The position numbers were made by a program, and so were the translations under genes. A stretch of DNA of 64,000 nt from assembly GCA_029983755.1 (NCBI GenBank), contig JASBYX010000003.1, positions 16,258 to 80,257 of the forward strand, read 5' to 3'. Shown here in pieces: positions 54,646-63,106 of this stretch; position 1 is the stretch's first letter; each line of letters starts with the position of its first letter. This DNA comes from Anaerovoracaceae bacterium. GTDB taxonomy: Bacteria > Bacillota > Clostridia > Peptostreptococcales > Anaerovoracaceae. The notes below the pieces were generated by a model, which was given only the letters and a program-made list of their open reading frames with translations, had not been told where the DNA came from and did no database searches.

Positions 54646-56647
54646 TCTTACGCTTAAAATGGCATGGAGAAATCTGATTGCATACAAACAGTTCAACATT
54701 CCATTTATAATCTCGTCAAGTCTTATGGGAATGCTCTTCTTCGTAGGAGCCTCTTTACTGGATAATGACTTTGTAAGGTCAAGACACGAAGAGCTCGTAA
54801 TGGTAATGGGATTTGCAGTTGTTATCGTTGGGATTTTCTCTGTGGTATTCATGACGTACGCCAACAAACTCATAAGCAAACAGCGTGGAAAGGAGCTGGC
54901 GCTATATGGGATCTTGGGCCTTGAGAAAAGGCATATTAACGGCATAATGCTCATGGAACAAAATATCTGCTTCGCTGTTATAGCGCTAATTTCTCTACTG
55001 GGTGGCAGGGTATTCGGCAAGGTGACCTTCCTTCTTTTTAACAAGATTACGGGAGCCGGCGGTGTGCCTCTCATGAAATATCCTGTTACAACTTTACCTA
55101 TTTTATTGACAGCCGGGATGTTGTTTGTTGCCTATCTATACATCGCCTTGAGGGGTGTGGGCAAAATATACAAATCATCCCCTATTGAGCTCATGTCCAG
55201 CAGCAAAAAGCGTGAGGGAGAACCGAAGAACCGTTGGATTCTCCTCGTACTTGGGCTAATCTTCACAGGAGGCGGCTATTTTGTTGCACTGACAACAGAG
55301 GGAACTATTGCTGCACTGACAGTATTCTTCGGAGCGGTTATTGCTGTAATCATTGGAACCTACCTGCTATTCATAAGTCTTGGAACCTTCGTTTTAAAGG
55401 CTCTAAGGCGCAGAAGAAGATATTACTACAAGCCGGAAAACTTTCTGTCAATTTCAGGGATGCTGTACAGGATAAACAGCAACGGATTGAGCCTTGGAAG
55501 CATCGCACTTTTAAGCACTTCCATAATTCTTACGGTCGCTATGACAAGCATGGCATATTTCCAGGTGGACAAAATCGTAGAAGCCTCTCTTCCTGACGAC
55601 CAACAGATTAGCAGGGGTATTTCAGTAGATGAAGAGCTTTACAAAGATAGCACTCCTTTGAAAGAAAATATAGAAAATAAGATTTACGATAACGTAAAGG
55701 GAGACGAAACTATTGAGAACTTAAGGTTTTTCAGAAGCTCAATGTCCACGATAGACCTTGACAAAGGTGTGATGAAACCGGTATATCCACCGGGATCTCC
55801 AAAGGCGAAAGAATACAAGGACTTGAATGTGATGTACGTTGTGTTTATCCCTCTAGAGGACTACAATAAGATTGTGGGAAAGGATTATAAGCTAAAATCT
55901 GACGAGGTTATAATAGATAGGGGATATTCCGATATAGGAAAGATTGATTCCTTTGAACTGGCAGGTTCTAAGCGAAAAGTTGCCCATAAATTTGAAGGCA
56001 ATATAGGGGGGAACGTGGCCGTTGAAAGTGCAACAATAGTAGTTCCAAATTTTGACGATTTTCTCAAGGATGTGGAATACTATGCCGTTTCAGATATTGA
56101 AATAAACGGTGAAAAGGTTTCTCAGATGAACTACACTCTTAATGGCGTATGGCACGTGGCAAATAAACAAGCTGATTATGACAAAAGAATTCAAAATGCC
56201 GGTTGGGATGACTATGTTTTTCATGAATCCAGAGAGTCTACAAGGAAGATAATAATGGAATTCAACGGAGGATTCTTCTTCATCGGAATTCTCATAGGAT
56301 CCATATTCCTAATAGGTGCAATTCTGATAATGTACTACAAACAGATTTCAGAGGGGCTAGAGGATAGAAAGAACTACGAGATAATGGCGAAGGTTGGCCT
56401 GCCGGACAAAATTGTCAGAAAGACCACAAGAAGGCAGATTTTGTGGATCTTCTTCCTACCCCTTGCAGTAGCGGTGATGCACTGCATTGTTGCCAGCAAA
56501 ATAGTGTTCCAGCTCATGAGGTTGTTCATGGTTAAGGAGGTTTGGTTCTTCGCAGAAAACCTTGGAATCGTTACAGGAGGCTTCGTGGTGCTGTACTTAC
56601 TAGTATATCTGGTGACTTCAAAGATTTACTATAGGATTGTTTCTTGA
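54635..56647 (+). CDS. Peptide-resistance ABC transporter permease (BceB-like, FtsX domains)
   Basis: A 670-residue permease with about ten membrane helices in the BceB layout: four, then a pair after 225, a pair either side of a large extracellular domain (about 305-550), and the final three. The FtsX segment GKELALYGILGLEKRHINGI lies after helix 2. Together with the ATPase it should act as resistance pump and flux sensor for bacitracin- or lantibiotic-like peptides. ATG 54635 lies inside the ATPase gene. A terminator follows at 56702. Confidence 0.92.
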   Translation: MKSSLTLKMAWRNLIAYKQFNIPFIISSSLMGMLFFVGASLLDNDFVRSRHEELVMVMGFAVVIVGIFSVVFMTYANKLISKQRGKELALYGILGLEKRHINGIMLMEQNICFAVIALISLLGGRVFGKVTFLLFNKITGAGGVPLMKYPVTTLPILLTAGMLFVAYLYIALRGVGKIYKSSPIELMSSSKKREGEPKNRWILLVLGLIFTGGGYFVALTTEGTIAALTVFFGAVIAVIIGTYLLFISLGTFVLKALRRRRRYYYKPENFLSISGMLYRINSNGLSLGSIALLSTSIILTVAMTSMAYFQVDKIVEASLPDDQQISRGISVDEELYKDSTPLKENIENKIYDNVKGDETIENLRFFRSSMSTIDLDKGVMKPVYPPGSPKAKEYKDLNVMYVVFIPLEDYNKIVGKDYKLKSDEVIIDRGYSDIGKIDSFELAGSKRKVAHKFEGNIGGNVAVESATIVVPNFDDFLKDVEYYAVSDIEINGEKVSQMNYTLNGVWHVANKQADYDKRIQNAGWDDYVFHESRESTRKIIMEFNGGFFFIGILIGSIFLIGAILIMYYKQISEGLEDRKNYEIMAKVGLPDKIVRKTTRRQILWIFFLPLAVAVMHCIVASKIVFQLMRLFMVKEVWFFAENLGIVTGGFVVLYLLVYLVTSKIYYRIVS

Positions 56648-56701
56648 TGGAGCAAAGTTGACATATTCATAGCATAAAAAAACAGTATAAGAATGTTTAG
56701 A

Positions 56702-56738
56702 GAAAGGGCGTAGCTTAGGCTATGCCTTTCTTCGTTTT
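56702..56738 (+). terminator. Terminator of the BceRSAB-like operon
   Basis: Stem GAAAGGGCGTAGC / GCTATGCCTTTC with TTAG loop and a one-base bulge, followed by TTCGTTTT. Confidence 0.8.
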
Positions 56739-56965
56739 CATAATATCATGCAGTTAATGGTTCTATTTGAGCTGCTAAGTTTTACAGTAGCTCTTTTCTT
56801 ATTTCCATTTGTTTCAACCAGAATTTTGACAATCTCATATTTTTCGTTCTAATTCATAGTTAAATTGACCTTTCTCATAAACTACCACCTAAGGATAGTT
56901 TACGTGCTTAGTGTACTTGGGACAATTTCATTTTCGATACACTGGGACAATATCATTTTTGAATC
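56738..56965 (-). mobile_element. 5' remnant of an insertion sequence (ISNCY/IS1202-like)
   Basis: On the minus strand ATG (56857-56855) begins MN-stop-NEKYEIVKILVETNGNKK, then RATVKLSSSNRTINC, and stops at 56738. This is the N-terminal helix-turn-helix of a transposase of the type I know as ISNCY/IS1202-like, with an in-frame TAG at codon 3 and loss of everything after about residue 37. Upstream on the same strand (56910-56960) are two GTCCC-containing segments (TATTGTCCCAGTGTATCG and AATTGTCCCAAGTACAC), as expected of an IS end. The remnant marks the boundary of the phosphonate island. Confidence 0.65.
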
Positions 56966-56995
56966 AAAGAATCAAAAGACGATAAGAGAAAATTC

Positions 56996-57023
56996 TTGCT
57001 TCAAGACAGAGTTTTGATATAAT
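56996..57023 (+). promoter_or_regulatory. Promoter of the DeoR-family regulator gene
   Basis: TTGCTT (56996-57001), 16-base spacer, TATAAT (57018-57023), about 30 bases before ATG 57055. Confidence 0.65.
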
Positions 57024-57054
57024 AGAAACTGAATCTAAGACGCTGGAGGCCATA

Positions 57055-57813
57055 ATGTTATATACAGAGAGAGTGGAGTTTATCTTACAGCAACTCCAAT
57101 TAGGGGCCAATGTTAAGGTAAGTGAACTTGCGGAACTGATGCAAGTTTCGCTTGATACGGTGCGGCGGGACCTGAAAAATATGGAGCAGTCCGGTTTGGT
57201 CAAGTATGTCCGCGGCGGTGCCTGCCTACCGGAGACGATTGCCTCCATCTCCCATTTCAGCGGCCGTAAAGTCATCAATATCGCATTGAAGCGGCAGGCC
57301 GCGATAAAGGCGCTGCAATATGTTCAACCTGAAATGGTGATTGCCCTTAATTCAGGTACCACTAATACTGTCTTTGCTCAGGAGATCGTCAAGCGATTTT
57401 CCAATTTGACTGTTGTGACCAATAATCTGGCTGCCGCCACAGTGCTAATGCAGAATTCATCTATCCATACGATTTTGGTTGGCGGGGACGTGGATGCCAT
57501 GGAACTCTCCACTTTTGGACATACCTGTGAGGAAGAGTTTTCGCGATACACTCCGGACTGTGCATTTCTATCCATTAACGCAGTGGATGATGTGATTGGC
57601 TACTCGGATTTCCGCTTTGCTGAAATCGGCGTGATGCAGACGCTGGCAAACCGTGCAGGAAAGGTCATCGCGGTTATGGATTCCAGTAAACTCGGGCGGC
57701 AGTCAAAGAAGCAGATATTTCCGTTGAACTGTGTGGATACTCTGGTTATGGATAACGCTGTTTCAGAAAAGACGAAAAAACAGTATGCTGACGCAGGCGC
57801 GAATATCCAATAG
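57055..57813 (+). CDS. DeoR/GlpR-family transcriptional regulator
   Basis: A 252-residue repressor-type regulator. Residues 1-58 form the DeoR winged helix (VKVSELAELMQVSLDTVRRD). The rest is the sugar-isomerase-like effector domain (VIALNSGTTNTVFAQEI, then NAVDDVIGYSDFRFAEIGVM, and AVMDSSKLGRQSKKQIF). Such domains usually bind phosphorylated sugars or similar small phosphorylated molecules. GGAGG precedes ATG 57055. Its own terminator (57829-57878) separates it from the phosphonate genes, which it probably controls. G+C content rises visibly from here on. Confidence 0.9.
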   Translation: MLYTERVEFILQQLQLGANVKVSELAELMQVSLDTVRRDLKNMEQSGLVKYVRGGACLPETIASISHFSGRKVINIALKRQAAIKALQYVQPEMVIALNSGTTNTVFAQEIVKRFSNLTVVTNNLAAATVLMQNSSIHTILVGGDVDAMELSTFGHTCEEEFSRYTPDCAFLSINAVDDVIGYSDFRFAEIGVMQTLANRAGKVIAVMDSSKLGRQSKKQIFPLNCVDTLVMDNAVSEKTKKQYADAGANIQ

Positions 57814-57828
57814 ACATGATATAATAAG

Positions 57829-57878
57829 CGGCTCTGTTTGGTGTGAAAGCACATCAAACAGGGTCGTCTTTTCTTTTT
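57829..57878 (+). terminator. Terminator of the regulator gene
   Basis: A long stem with CTGTTTGGTGTG / CACATCAAACAG around AAAG, extended by CGGCT/GGTCG-like pairs, then TCTTTTCTTTTT. Confidence 0.9.
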
Positions 57879-57905
57879 GCCGTTTTACGAAGATTTCACA
57901 AATGC

Positions 57906-57959
57906 TTGACAAGGGAGCGGTAGCAGTGTCGAGTACTCATGGATATAATCATAGCTGAA
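57906..57959 (+). promoter_or_regulatory. Possible promoter/operator of the phosphonate operon
   Basis: TTGACA at 57906-57911 lacks a well-spaced -10. A TATAAT occurs at 57954-57959. Between them is the perfect 8-bp palindrome GAGTACTC (57931-57938), a possible regulator site. The exact promoter is uncertain. Confidence 0.35.
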
Positions 57960-58021
57960 AACAGCAAAATACAGCAAATAAAAAATAATATGAAGCAAAA
58001 GAAAGGAATGTACATAACGAA

Positions 58022-58327
58022 ATGCCTTATCAGATCCAACTTGTTGTGTTCAATTTGGTGGGGACTACTACAAAATTCGGCTCCAAGACCCCCGTTCAGA
58101 AATTTGACCGAGCATTATCTCAATATGGATTTCATTCCAGCCGCCAGGAGATCAGTGCTCCCATGGTGATGGAGAAGAAAGACCACACCAGCTTCATGCT
58201 GTCCACGGAATATGGCTGGGAACTTTGGAAAGCAGCCAAGGGGCAGTCCTGGAATGAACAAGATGAGGAGCCCATATATCAGAGCGTTGATGTCATCAAC
58301 GCATGTATGGCGGAAAAGGAGGAATAA
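58022..58327 (+). CDS. Cap-only homologue of phosphonoacetaldehyde hydrolase (PhnX)
   Basis: A 101-residue protein that aligns without gaps in the key region to the first ~100 residues of PhnX (phosphonatase, normally about 270). The first core strand reads VVFNLVGTTTKFG against the PhnX pattern IFDWAGTT, so the aspartate nucleophile (Asp12 in B. cereus) is Asn11. In the helical cap, SAPMVMEKKDH matches MGLLKIDH: Lys52 takes the place of the imine-forming Lys53 and His55 that of His56, both at an offset of one. The remainder of the hydrolase core is absent. The gene is open, ends naturally and is followed after six bases by the dehydrogenase gene. AAAGGAATG lies about 14 bases before ATG 58022. 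It cannot be a normal hydrolase; it could bind the aldehyde. Confidence 0.75.
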   Translation: MPYQIQLVVFNLVGTTTKFGSKTPVQKFDRALSQYGFHSSRQEISAPMVMEKKDHTSFMLSTEYGWELWKAAKGQSWNEQDEEPIYQSVDVINACMAEKEE

Positions 58328-58333
58328 AAGAAC

Positions 58334-59464
58334 GTGAACACTTATTTTAATCCTGTTCGTACCTTTCAAGGTTTTGGCTGTTTGGATCTTATTTCTTCTC
58401 TGGCAGCTTCTGTAGCAATGCCTGGAAAGCGGATCCTGCTGTTGGTATGGGATGAAAGCGTTCTAGCCTGTCCAGGCATCAGGGATTTGAAAAACCTTGG
58501 AAAAAGCTGTGTGATATCACGGGTATTTAGCGCCTCCAATCCTGAGCTGGAACAGCTGTGGCAGGTATATGAGGAGACACGAGGGATGGCTGTCGGTTTG
58601 GTAATAGCCGTAGGCGGCGGAAGTGTGTTGGATATAGGAAAGTCTCTTTGCTGCCTGTACGGGAAGCGACTTTCTTCCGAAGAGGATCTACGAAATATGA
58701 TTGCAGCAAAGGCCTATGACACACCTGCCTGCCGCTGGATCGGTGTGCCGACCACTGCCGGCACAGGAAGCGAAGTGACATGCTGGGCCACTATCTGGGA
58801 TTCCCAAAATGGCATTAAATATTCTGTTGATAATTCAGAAAACTATGCCTTCGCATCTGTGGTGGACCCGCAGCTGGCAGCTACCATGCCGCTCGGTTTA
58901 GCGGTTTCCTCTGCTTTGGACGCGTTGGCTCACGCAGCAGAGAGCTACTGGGCCAAAACTACTAATACTGTATCCCGCGGACTGGCACTGGATGCGATCC
59001 GGACCATTATAGAATATATCGACCAACTGCTGGTGGATGGAAGCAGTCAGAAAGCACACGATCAGATGGCAAAGGGAAGCCTGCTGGCAGGCCTTGCTTT
59101 CAGCAATACTCGAACCACCGCCTGTCACTCTATTTCCTATCCTCTGACGATGCGGCACCATATTCCCCATGGTGTGGCAGTGGGTCTGCTTCTGGGGCCC
59201 GTTTTTGAATTGAATCTTCCCGCCATCCAGGATGTGAGCCCGCTGCTCCATGCGTTCGACGTGGAACGGCCTGAGCAAGTCGGTCAACGCGTCACTGCGA
59301 TTCTTAAGAGAGCGGGACATCCCGTCGCGCTGCGGGAGTGGGGCATAACAGAGGAAGAGCTCCCTGCTTTGGCCGCTCATGGTATTGCCAAAGGGCGTGC
59401 TGACAATAATCCGGTAGAACTGACTGAAGAGGTCATTCACAATATTCTGAAAACGATTTTTTAA
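58334..59464 (+). CDS. Iron-containing alcohol dehydrogenase, probable phosphonoacetaldehyde reductase
   Basis: A 376-residue group III (iron-dependent) alcohol dehydrogenase. The nucleotide site shows VIAVGGGSVLDIGKSLCC; PTTAGTGSEVTCWATIWD follows. Metal ligands are expected in SALDALAHAAES (Asp and His) and in ACHSISYPLTMRHHIPHGVA (His residues). The CHSISYPLT segment recalls PhpC-type phosphonoacetaldehyde reductases, which make 2-hydroxyethylphosphonate. Context agrees: a PhnX-like cap protein precedes it and phosphonate-transporter genes follow. The start is GTG 58334, 11 bases after AAGGAGG. The family alone would also permit other alcohol substrates. Confidence 0.8.
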   Translation: MNTYFNPVRTFQGFGCLDLISSLAASVAMPGKRILLLVWDESVLACPGIRDLKNLGKSCVISRVFSASNPELEQLWQVYEETRGMAVGLVIAVGGGSVLDIGKSLCCLYGKRLSSEEDLRNMIAAKAYDTPACRWIGVPTTAGTGSEVTCWATIWDSQNGIKYSVDNSENYAFASVVDPQLAATMPLGLAVSSALDALAHAAESYWAKTTNTVSRGLALDAIRTIIEYIDQLLVDGSSQKAHDQMAKGSLLAGLAFSNTRTTACHSISYPLTMRHHIPHGVAVGLLLGPVFELNLPAIQDVSPLLHAFDVERPEQVGQRVTAILKRAGHPVALREWGITEEELPALAAHGIAKGRADNNPVELTEEVIHNILKTIF

Positions 59465-59484
59465 GACACAAAGGAGAGTTACTT

Positions 59485-60435
59485 ATGAACACAAAGAGAT
59501 TTCTAACTTTGGCTTTGGCGGGTGCTCTGTCCCTCAGCCTGTTGGCTGGCTGCGGTAGCAACGGCACCTCCTCCGGCAGCAATACCGCCTCTGGGAACAG
59601 TGCGGCTGCTGAAAAGACCACCTTTACCATTGCTTACGCACCTAATGAATCCACAGAGCAGAGCAGTGATGCCCGCAAAGGTCTGGCTGCCGATTTAGGC
59701 AAAGCTCTGGGTATGAAAGTCGAGGAGATTCAGGCTAGCGACTATAACGCCATTATTGAGGCACTGCGTACCGGCAAAGCGGACATGGCCTACATGGGTC
59801 CTATGTCCGTGGCACTGGCAGTTGAGCGTGCCGACGCAAAGCCTATTGTCATGAAGGCCCCAGGTGGCGATAAGTCCCAGGCAGTCTATCACTCTGTGCT
59901 GATCGCTCGTGCGGACAACAATGAAATTAATTCCATTGAGGACATCAAGGGCAAGAGCATGGCTTTCGTGGACCCTGACTCTACCTCCGGCAACTTGGTT
60001 CCTACTTCTGAGATCATCAAAGCGTTCCCCGATGACAATCTAGACACTGACAAGCTACACACCAATGGTGATTTCTTTGAGGCAGTCAGCTTCTCCGGCA
60101 AGCATCAGGCTGGTCTACAGGCCGTTATCAAGGGCGATGTGGATGTGGTTCCAATCTCCGATCAGATCCTGGCCTCTGAAATTGCCAACGGTAATGCTGA
60201 CGAGGGTGATGTGAAGGTCATCCACACCTCTCCTGCTATCCCTGCCGAAGCCATGGTAGTGGGCACCAGCGTGGACAACGCCCTTCAGGCTAAGCTGGTG
60301 GACTTTCTGACCAGTTATGAGAACGAAGCTTACTTCACTGAGGTCATCAAGAAAGAAGGCGCACGTTTTGTCGCATGTGACATCGATGATTATAAGCCAA
60401 TTGTGGAGCTGAAAAAGATCATCAACGCAGACTGA
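59485..60435 (+). CDS. phnD: Phosphonate ABC importer substrate-binding lipoprotein
   Basis: A 316-residue lipoprotein (lipobox LLAGC, Cys23) with a Ser/Gly/Asn-rich linker to about residue 45. The PhnD fold is clear: FTIAYAPNESTEQSS, DMAYMGPMSVALAVERADAK, the phosphonate-binding loop FVDPDSTSGNLVPTSEI (Ser/Thr-Ser-Gly), and VSFSGKHQAGLQAV. It captures a phosphonate, or possibly phosphite or a phosphate ester, outside the cell. It lies 20 bases after the dehydrogenase gene with AAAGGAGAG before ATG 59485. Confidence 0.92.
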   Translation: MNTKRFLTLALAGALSLSLLAGCGSNGTSSGSNTASGNSAAAEKTTFTIAYAPNESTEQSSDARKGLAADLGKALGMKVEEIQASDYNAIIEALRTGKADMAYMGPMSVALAVERADAKPIVMKAPGGDKSQAVYHSVLIARADNNEINSIEDIKGKSMAFVDPDSTSGNLVPTSEIIKAFPDDNLDTDKLHTNGDFFEAVSFSGKHQAGLQAVIKGDVDVVPISDQILASEIANGNADEGDVKVIHTSPAIPAEAMVVGTSVDNALQAKLVDFLTSYENEAYFTEVIKKEGARFVACDIDDYKPIVELKKIINAD

Positions 60436-60468
60436 TCCATCAAACAGCTTTAGCGGGAGGAATAATAT

Positions 60469-61278
60469 ATGGAACCGATTTTAAAATTTGATCATGTTAT
60501 AAAGCACTATCCCAACGGTATTCACGCATTGCAGGACGTCTCTTTTTCCGTACTGCCCGGAGAGTTTATATCTGTTATCGGACCATCTGGGTCTGGCAAA
60601 TCCACACTCCTACGTGCAATTAACAAATTGATTTCTGTCAGCAGCGGTCAAGTCCTAGTGGACGGGACCAACATCTCCACTCAAAGCGGGCGAGTCCTCC
60701 GGGTCACTCGCTGCAAGGTGGGGATGATCTTTCAGAATTATAATCTGGTCTACCGCCTTTCCGTGCTGCAGAACGCGCTGCATGGACGACTGGGCCATAT
60801 GAAGGGTGCCAAAGGAATCTTTGGTCTTTACACGGAGGAGGATAAGGAAAAGGCACTGACGTTACTGGAGGAACTGGGACTTGGCAGCTTCTGTTACAAC
60901 CGGGCCAGTGATCTATCTGGCGGTCAGAAACAGCGTGTGGGCATCGCACGGGCAATAATGCAGGACCCTAAGCTGCTGCTGTGTGATGAGCCTATCGCCT
61001 CGCTGGACCCCTCCAGTGCCAAGACCATTATGGACATTCTGAGAGATGTGACGCAGAAGCAGAATATTGCCTGCATCGTGAATTTGCATCAGGTGGATGT
61101 GGCAATCAAATATTCTACCCGTATCATCGGACTGTGCAAAGGGAGCATCGTATTTGATGGTATTCCTGATCAATTAACCGATGATGTCATAGAGAAAATT
61201 TATGGCATATCTAAGGAAAATCTGGTGATAGGAGGCAGTGAAAATGAAGAATCATGTATTGCAGATTTCGCAAACTGA
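60469..61278 (+). CDS. phnC: Phosphonate ABC importer ATPase
   Basis: A 269-residue ATPase with Walker [13 protein letters not shown]-loop FQNYNLVYRLS, signature DLSGGQKQRVGIARAIM, Walker B LLLCDEPIASLDPSS and H-loop NLHQVDVA; CDEPIASLDP and NLHQVDVA are characteristic of PhnC. GGGAGG precedes ATG 60469. It overlaps the first permease gene by 35 bases. Confidence 0.95.
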   Translation: MEPILKFDHVIKHYPNGIHALQDVSFSVLPGEFISVIGPSGSGKSTLLRAINKLISVSSGQVLVDGTNISTQSGRVLRVTRCKVGMIFQNYNLVYRLSVLQNALHGRLGHMKGAKGIFGLYTEEDKEKALTLLEELGLGSFCYNRASDLSGGQKQRVGIARAIMQDPKLLLCDEPIASLDPSSAKTIMDILRDVTQKQNIACIVNLHQVDVAIKYSTRIIGLCKGSIVFDGIPDQLTDDVIEKIYGISKENLVIGGSENEESCIADFAN

Positions 61279-62044
61279 AAAACGGGTCTATGAGCTGTTT
61301 TTTAGCTTGGTCGTGGTGTTGTTCATCCTCTGCACTGCCTATACCCAATTTAACCCCATGTTGCTGGTCCAGAACTCCGAAAATTTCTGGACATTTTTGA
61401 GTGAAGATTTCTTCCCACCCACTCTGCCAGGGGCGGCAAATCTGACCAATATCATCAATAGTGTGTTCGTCACTGTTGCCATGGCCATTTCCGCCACCAC
61501 GGTGGCAGCTGTTCTGGCCTTTTTTGTGTCTCTGTTTTCCAGCGAAAGCGTGTCCCCTGTTCCAAGACTGGCGAAATTCGTGCGGGCATTTGCCACCTTC
61601 CTGCGAAACATCCCCGCTCTGGTGTGGGCATTCATTCTGTTTTCATCGCTGGGTATCGGCACAGGCGTCGGCTTTGTGGCACTGAGCATCACCAGTTTTG
61701 CCTTTATGGTTCGTGCCTTTGCGGAAACAATGGAAGACATCTCCCAGGACTGTCTGGAAAGCCTCCAGGCGGTGGGCGCCAGCTTTCCACAGCGGGTAGC
61801 CCATGGTGTGATCCCCTCCTGTATAAGTGGTTTCCTCTCTTGGTTTCTCTACTGCGTAGAGGTGAACGTCCGTGCCTCCACCATTGTCGGTATGGTCGGC
61901 GGAGGCGGCATCGGACTGGTTCTGTTTTCCTATATCAAAAGCTTCAAATACCATATCGCTTTCAGCATCATTTTGCTGATCGCTGTGATGGTCATTGCGG
62001 TGGATCTGGTGAGCGGATACCTGAGAAGGGAGTTGAATAAATGA
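61244..62044 (+). CDS. phnE: Phosphonate ABC importer permease (first)
   Basis: A 266-residue PhnE permease with about six membrane helices. Family landmarks are NIPALVWAFILFSSLGIGTG, the ATPase-contact loop ESLQAVGASFPQRVAHGVIP and EVNVRASTIVGMVGGGGIGL. ATG 61244 is eight bases after GGAGG and lies inside phnC; GTG 61238 is an alternative. It overlaps the second permease gene by four bases (ATGA). Confidence 0.93.
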   Translation: MKNHVLQISQTEKRVYELFFSLVVVLFILCTAYTQFNPMLLVQNSENFWTFLSEDFFPPTLPGAANLTNIINSVFVTVAMAISATTVAAVLAFFVSLFSSESVSPVPRLAKFVRAFATFLRNIPALVWAFILFSSLGIGTGVGFVALSITSFAFMVRAFAETMEDISQDCLESLQAVGASFPQRVAHGVIPSCISGFLSWFLYCVEVNVRASTIVGMVGGGGIGLVLFSYIKSFKYHIAFSIILLIAVMVIAVDLVSGYLRRELNK

Positions 62045-62871
62045 GCAGTGAAGTCACGACAAATATCATTTCGCCTCGACGCAAACGCTCCGGTAAACTG
62101 CGGGTAGACTGCATCCAAAAAGATCGGACGATATCTAGGCTTTCGATATCTATTGTTGTTCTGACCATCATCAGTCTGGTATTTCTGGACATATCGTGGC
62201 TGAAGTTATTCTCCCGTATACCAGACATTGGAACAATATTTTGGAAACTGCTCCATTTTGATTTCTCCAAAATGGAGCTTGTCGGCAGTTCCCTGCTGGA
62301 AACTCTGTCTATTACCGTATTGTCTACGCTGTATAGTCTGATGCTGGGCCTGTTTTTTGGAATGTTTGCAGCCGAGAACATCTTGCGTATTCACTGGTTT
62401 TCTCGGTTTGTCCAGTCATTTTTCACCTTCCTGCGTGCGGTGCCCACACCGATTTGGGTACTGCTGATGATGGTGTGCCTAGGCATGGGGCCTGCGGCCG
62501 GCATTGCGGGTCTGTGTGTTCATACGACGGCTTTTTTCACCAAATCCTTCGCCCAGAGTTTTGAAAGCATTCCGGAGGAAACTTTGGAGGCGCTGGAGGC
62601 CACTGGAGTTGGGCGGCTGGGTGTCTTTTTAAACGCCGTGCTGCCATCTGCTTTGGCCCAGATCATCGCTTGGACAGGTATGCGTTTTGAGATCAACTTC
62701 TCTGAATGTGCCATTCTCGGTATGGTGGGTGCCGGCGGCATTGGATTCGTGATATCCAACAGCATCCAAGGCTATGAGTACGGCACGGCAGGTGTGGCTA
62801 TTTTCCTGGTGTTCCTTTTGGCCTACTGTATTGAACGCATTTTCGTGAAAATCAAAAAACGTATCCATTGA
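62041..62871 (+). CDS. phnE: Phosphonate ABC importer permease (second)
   Basis: A 276-residue PhnE paralogue with about six helices. It has the same landmarks: RAVPTPIWVLLMMVCLGMGP, EALEATGVGRLGVFLNAVLP and RFEINFSECAILGMVGAGGI. Two PhnE subunits presumably form a heterodimeric channel. Its N-terminus has a basic 45-residue extension before the first helix. It ends the operon; no terminator is evident directly after it. Confidence 0.93.
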   Translation: MSSEVTTNIISPRRKRSGKLRVDCIQKDRTISRLSISIVVLTIISLVFLDISWLKLFSRIPDIGTIFWKLLHFDFSKMELVGSSLLETLSITVLSTLYSLMLGLFFGMFAAENILRIHWFSRFVQSFFTFLRAVPTPIWVLLMMVCLGMGPAAGIAGLCVHTTAFFTKSFAQSFESIPEETLEALEATGVGRLGVFLNAVLPSALAQIIAWTGMRFEINFSECAILGMVGAGGIGFVISNSIQGYEYGTAGVAIFLVFLLAYCIERIFVKIKKRIH

Positions 62872-63106
62872 CCAAACGCATCGATTGAGTAAAGTATACT
62901 CTATGAAACTTGAAATGCTTTTCAGGCAGGGCTTGCTCACACTGCTGGCGGCATGGTCCTTTACAGAATCTACCACCGAATATTTTTATATGTATCCCCC
63001 GCGTTTAACGCTGTGTTCATGAAACACTATGAGTCCGAACAGCAAATCTTCATAGTTTAGAATATTATTAAGGTCTTTCAACTGCAATATACTAAAAGGA
63101 AGTCAT
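62872..63106. other. Gene-free stretch after the phosphonate operon
   Basis: 235 bases with no supported gene. One frame (about 62960-63060) reads LYRIYHRIFLYVSPAFNAVF and MKHYESEQQIFIV to a stop. It could be the tail of a lost gene, but I do not recognise it. Confidence 0.4.

Larger units (their letters stand above)
56648..57054. other. Junction region between chromosome-like genes and the phosphonate island
   Basis: A 407-base gap holding the terminator of the bce-like operon (56702-56738), a transposase remnant on the minus strand (56738-56857), IS-end-like repeats (about 56910-56960) and the promoter of the DeoR gene (56996-57023). Confidence 0.75.

Noticed and set aside
61624..62040. 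Alternative frame of 138 codons in phnE
   Set aside because: An artefact of G+C-rich codons; the phnE frame carries all the family motifs.
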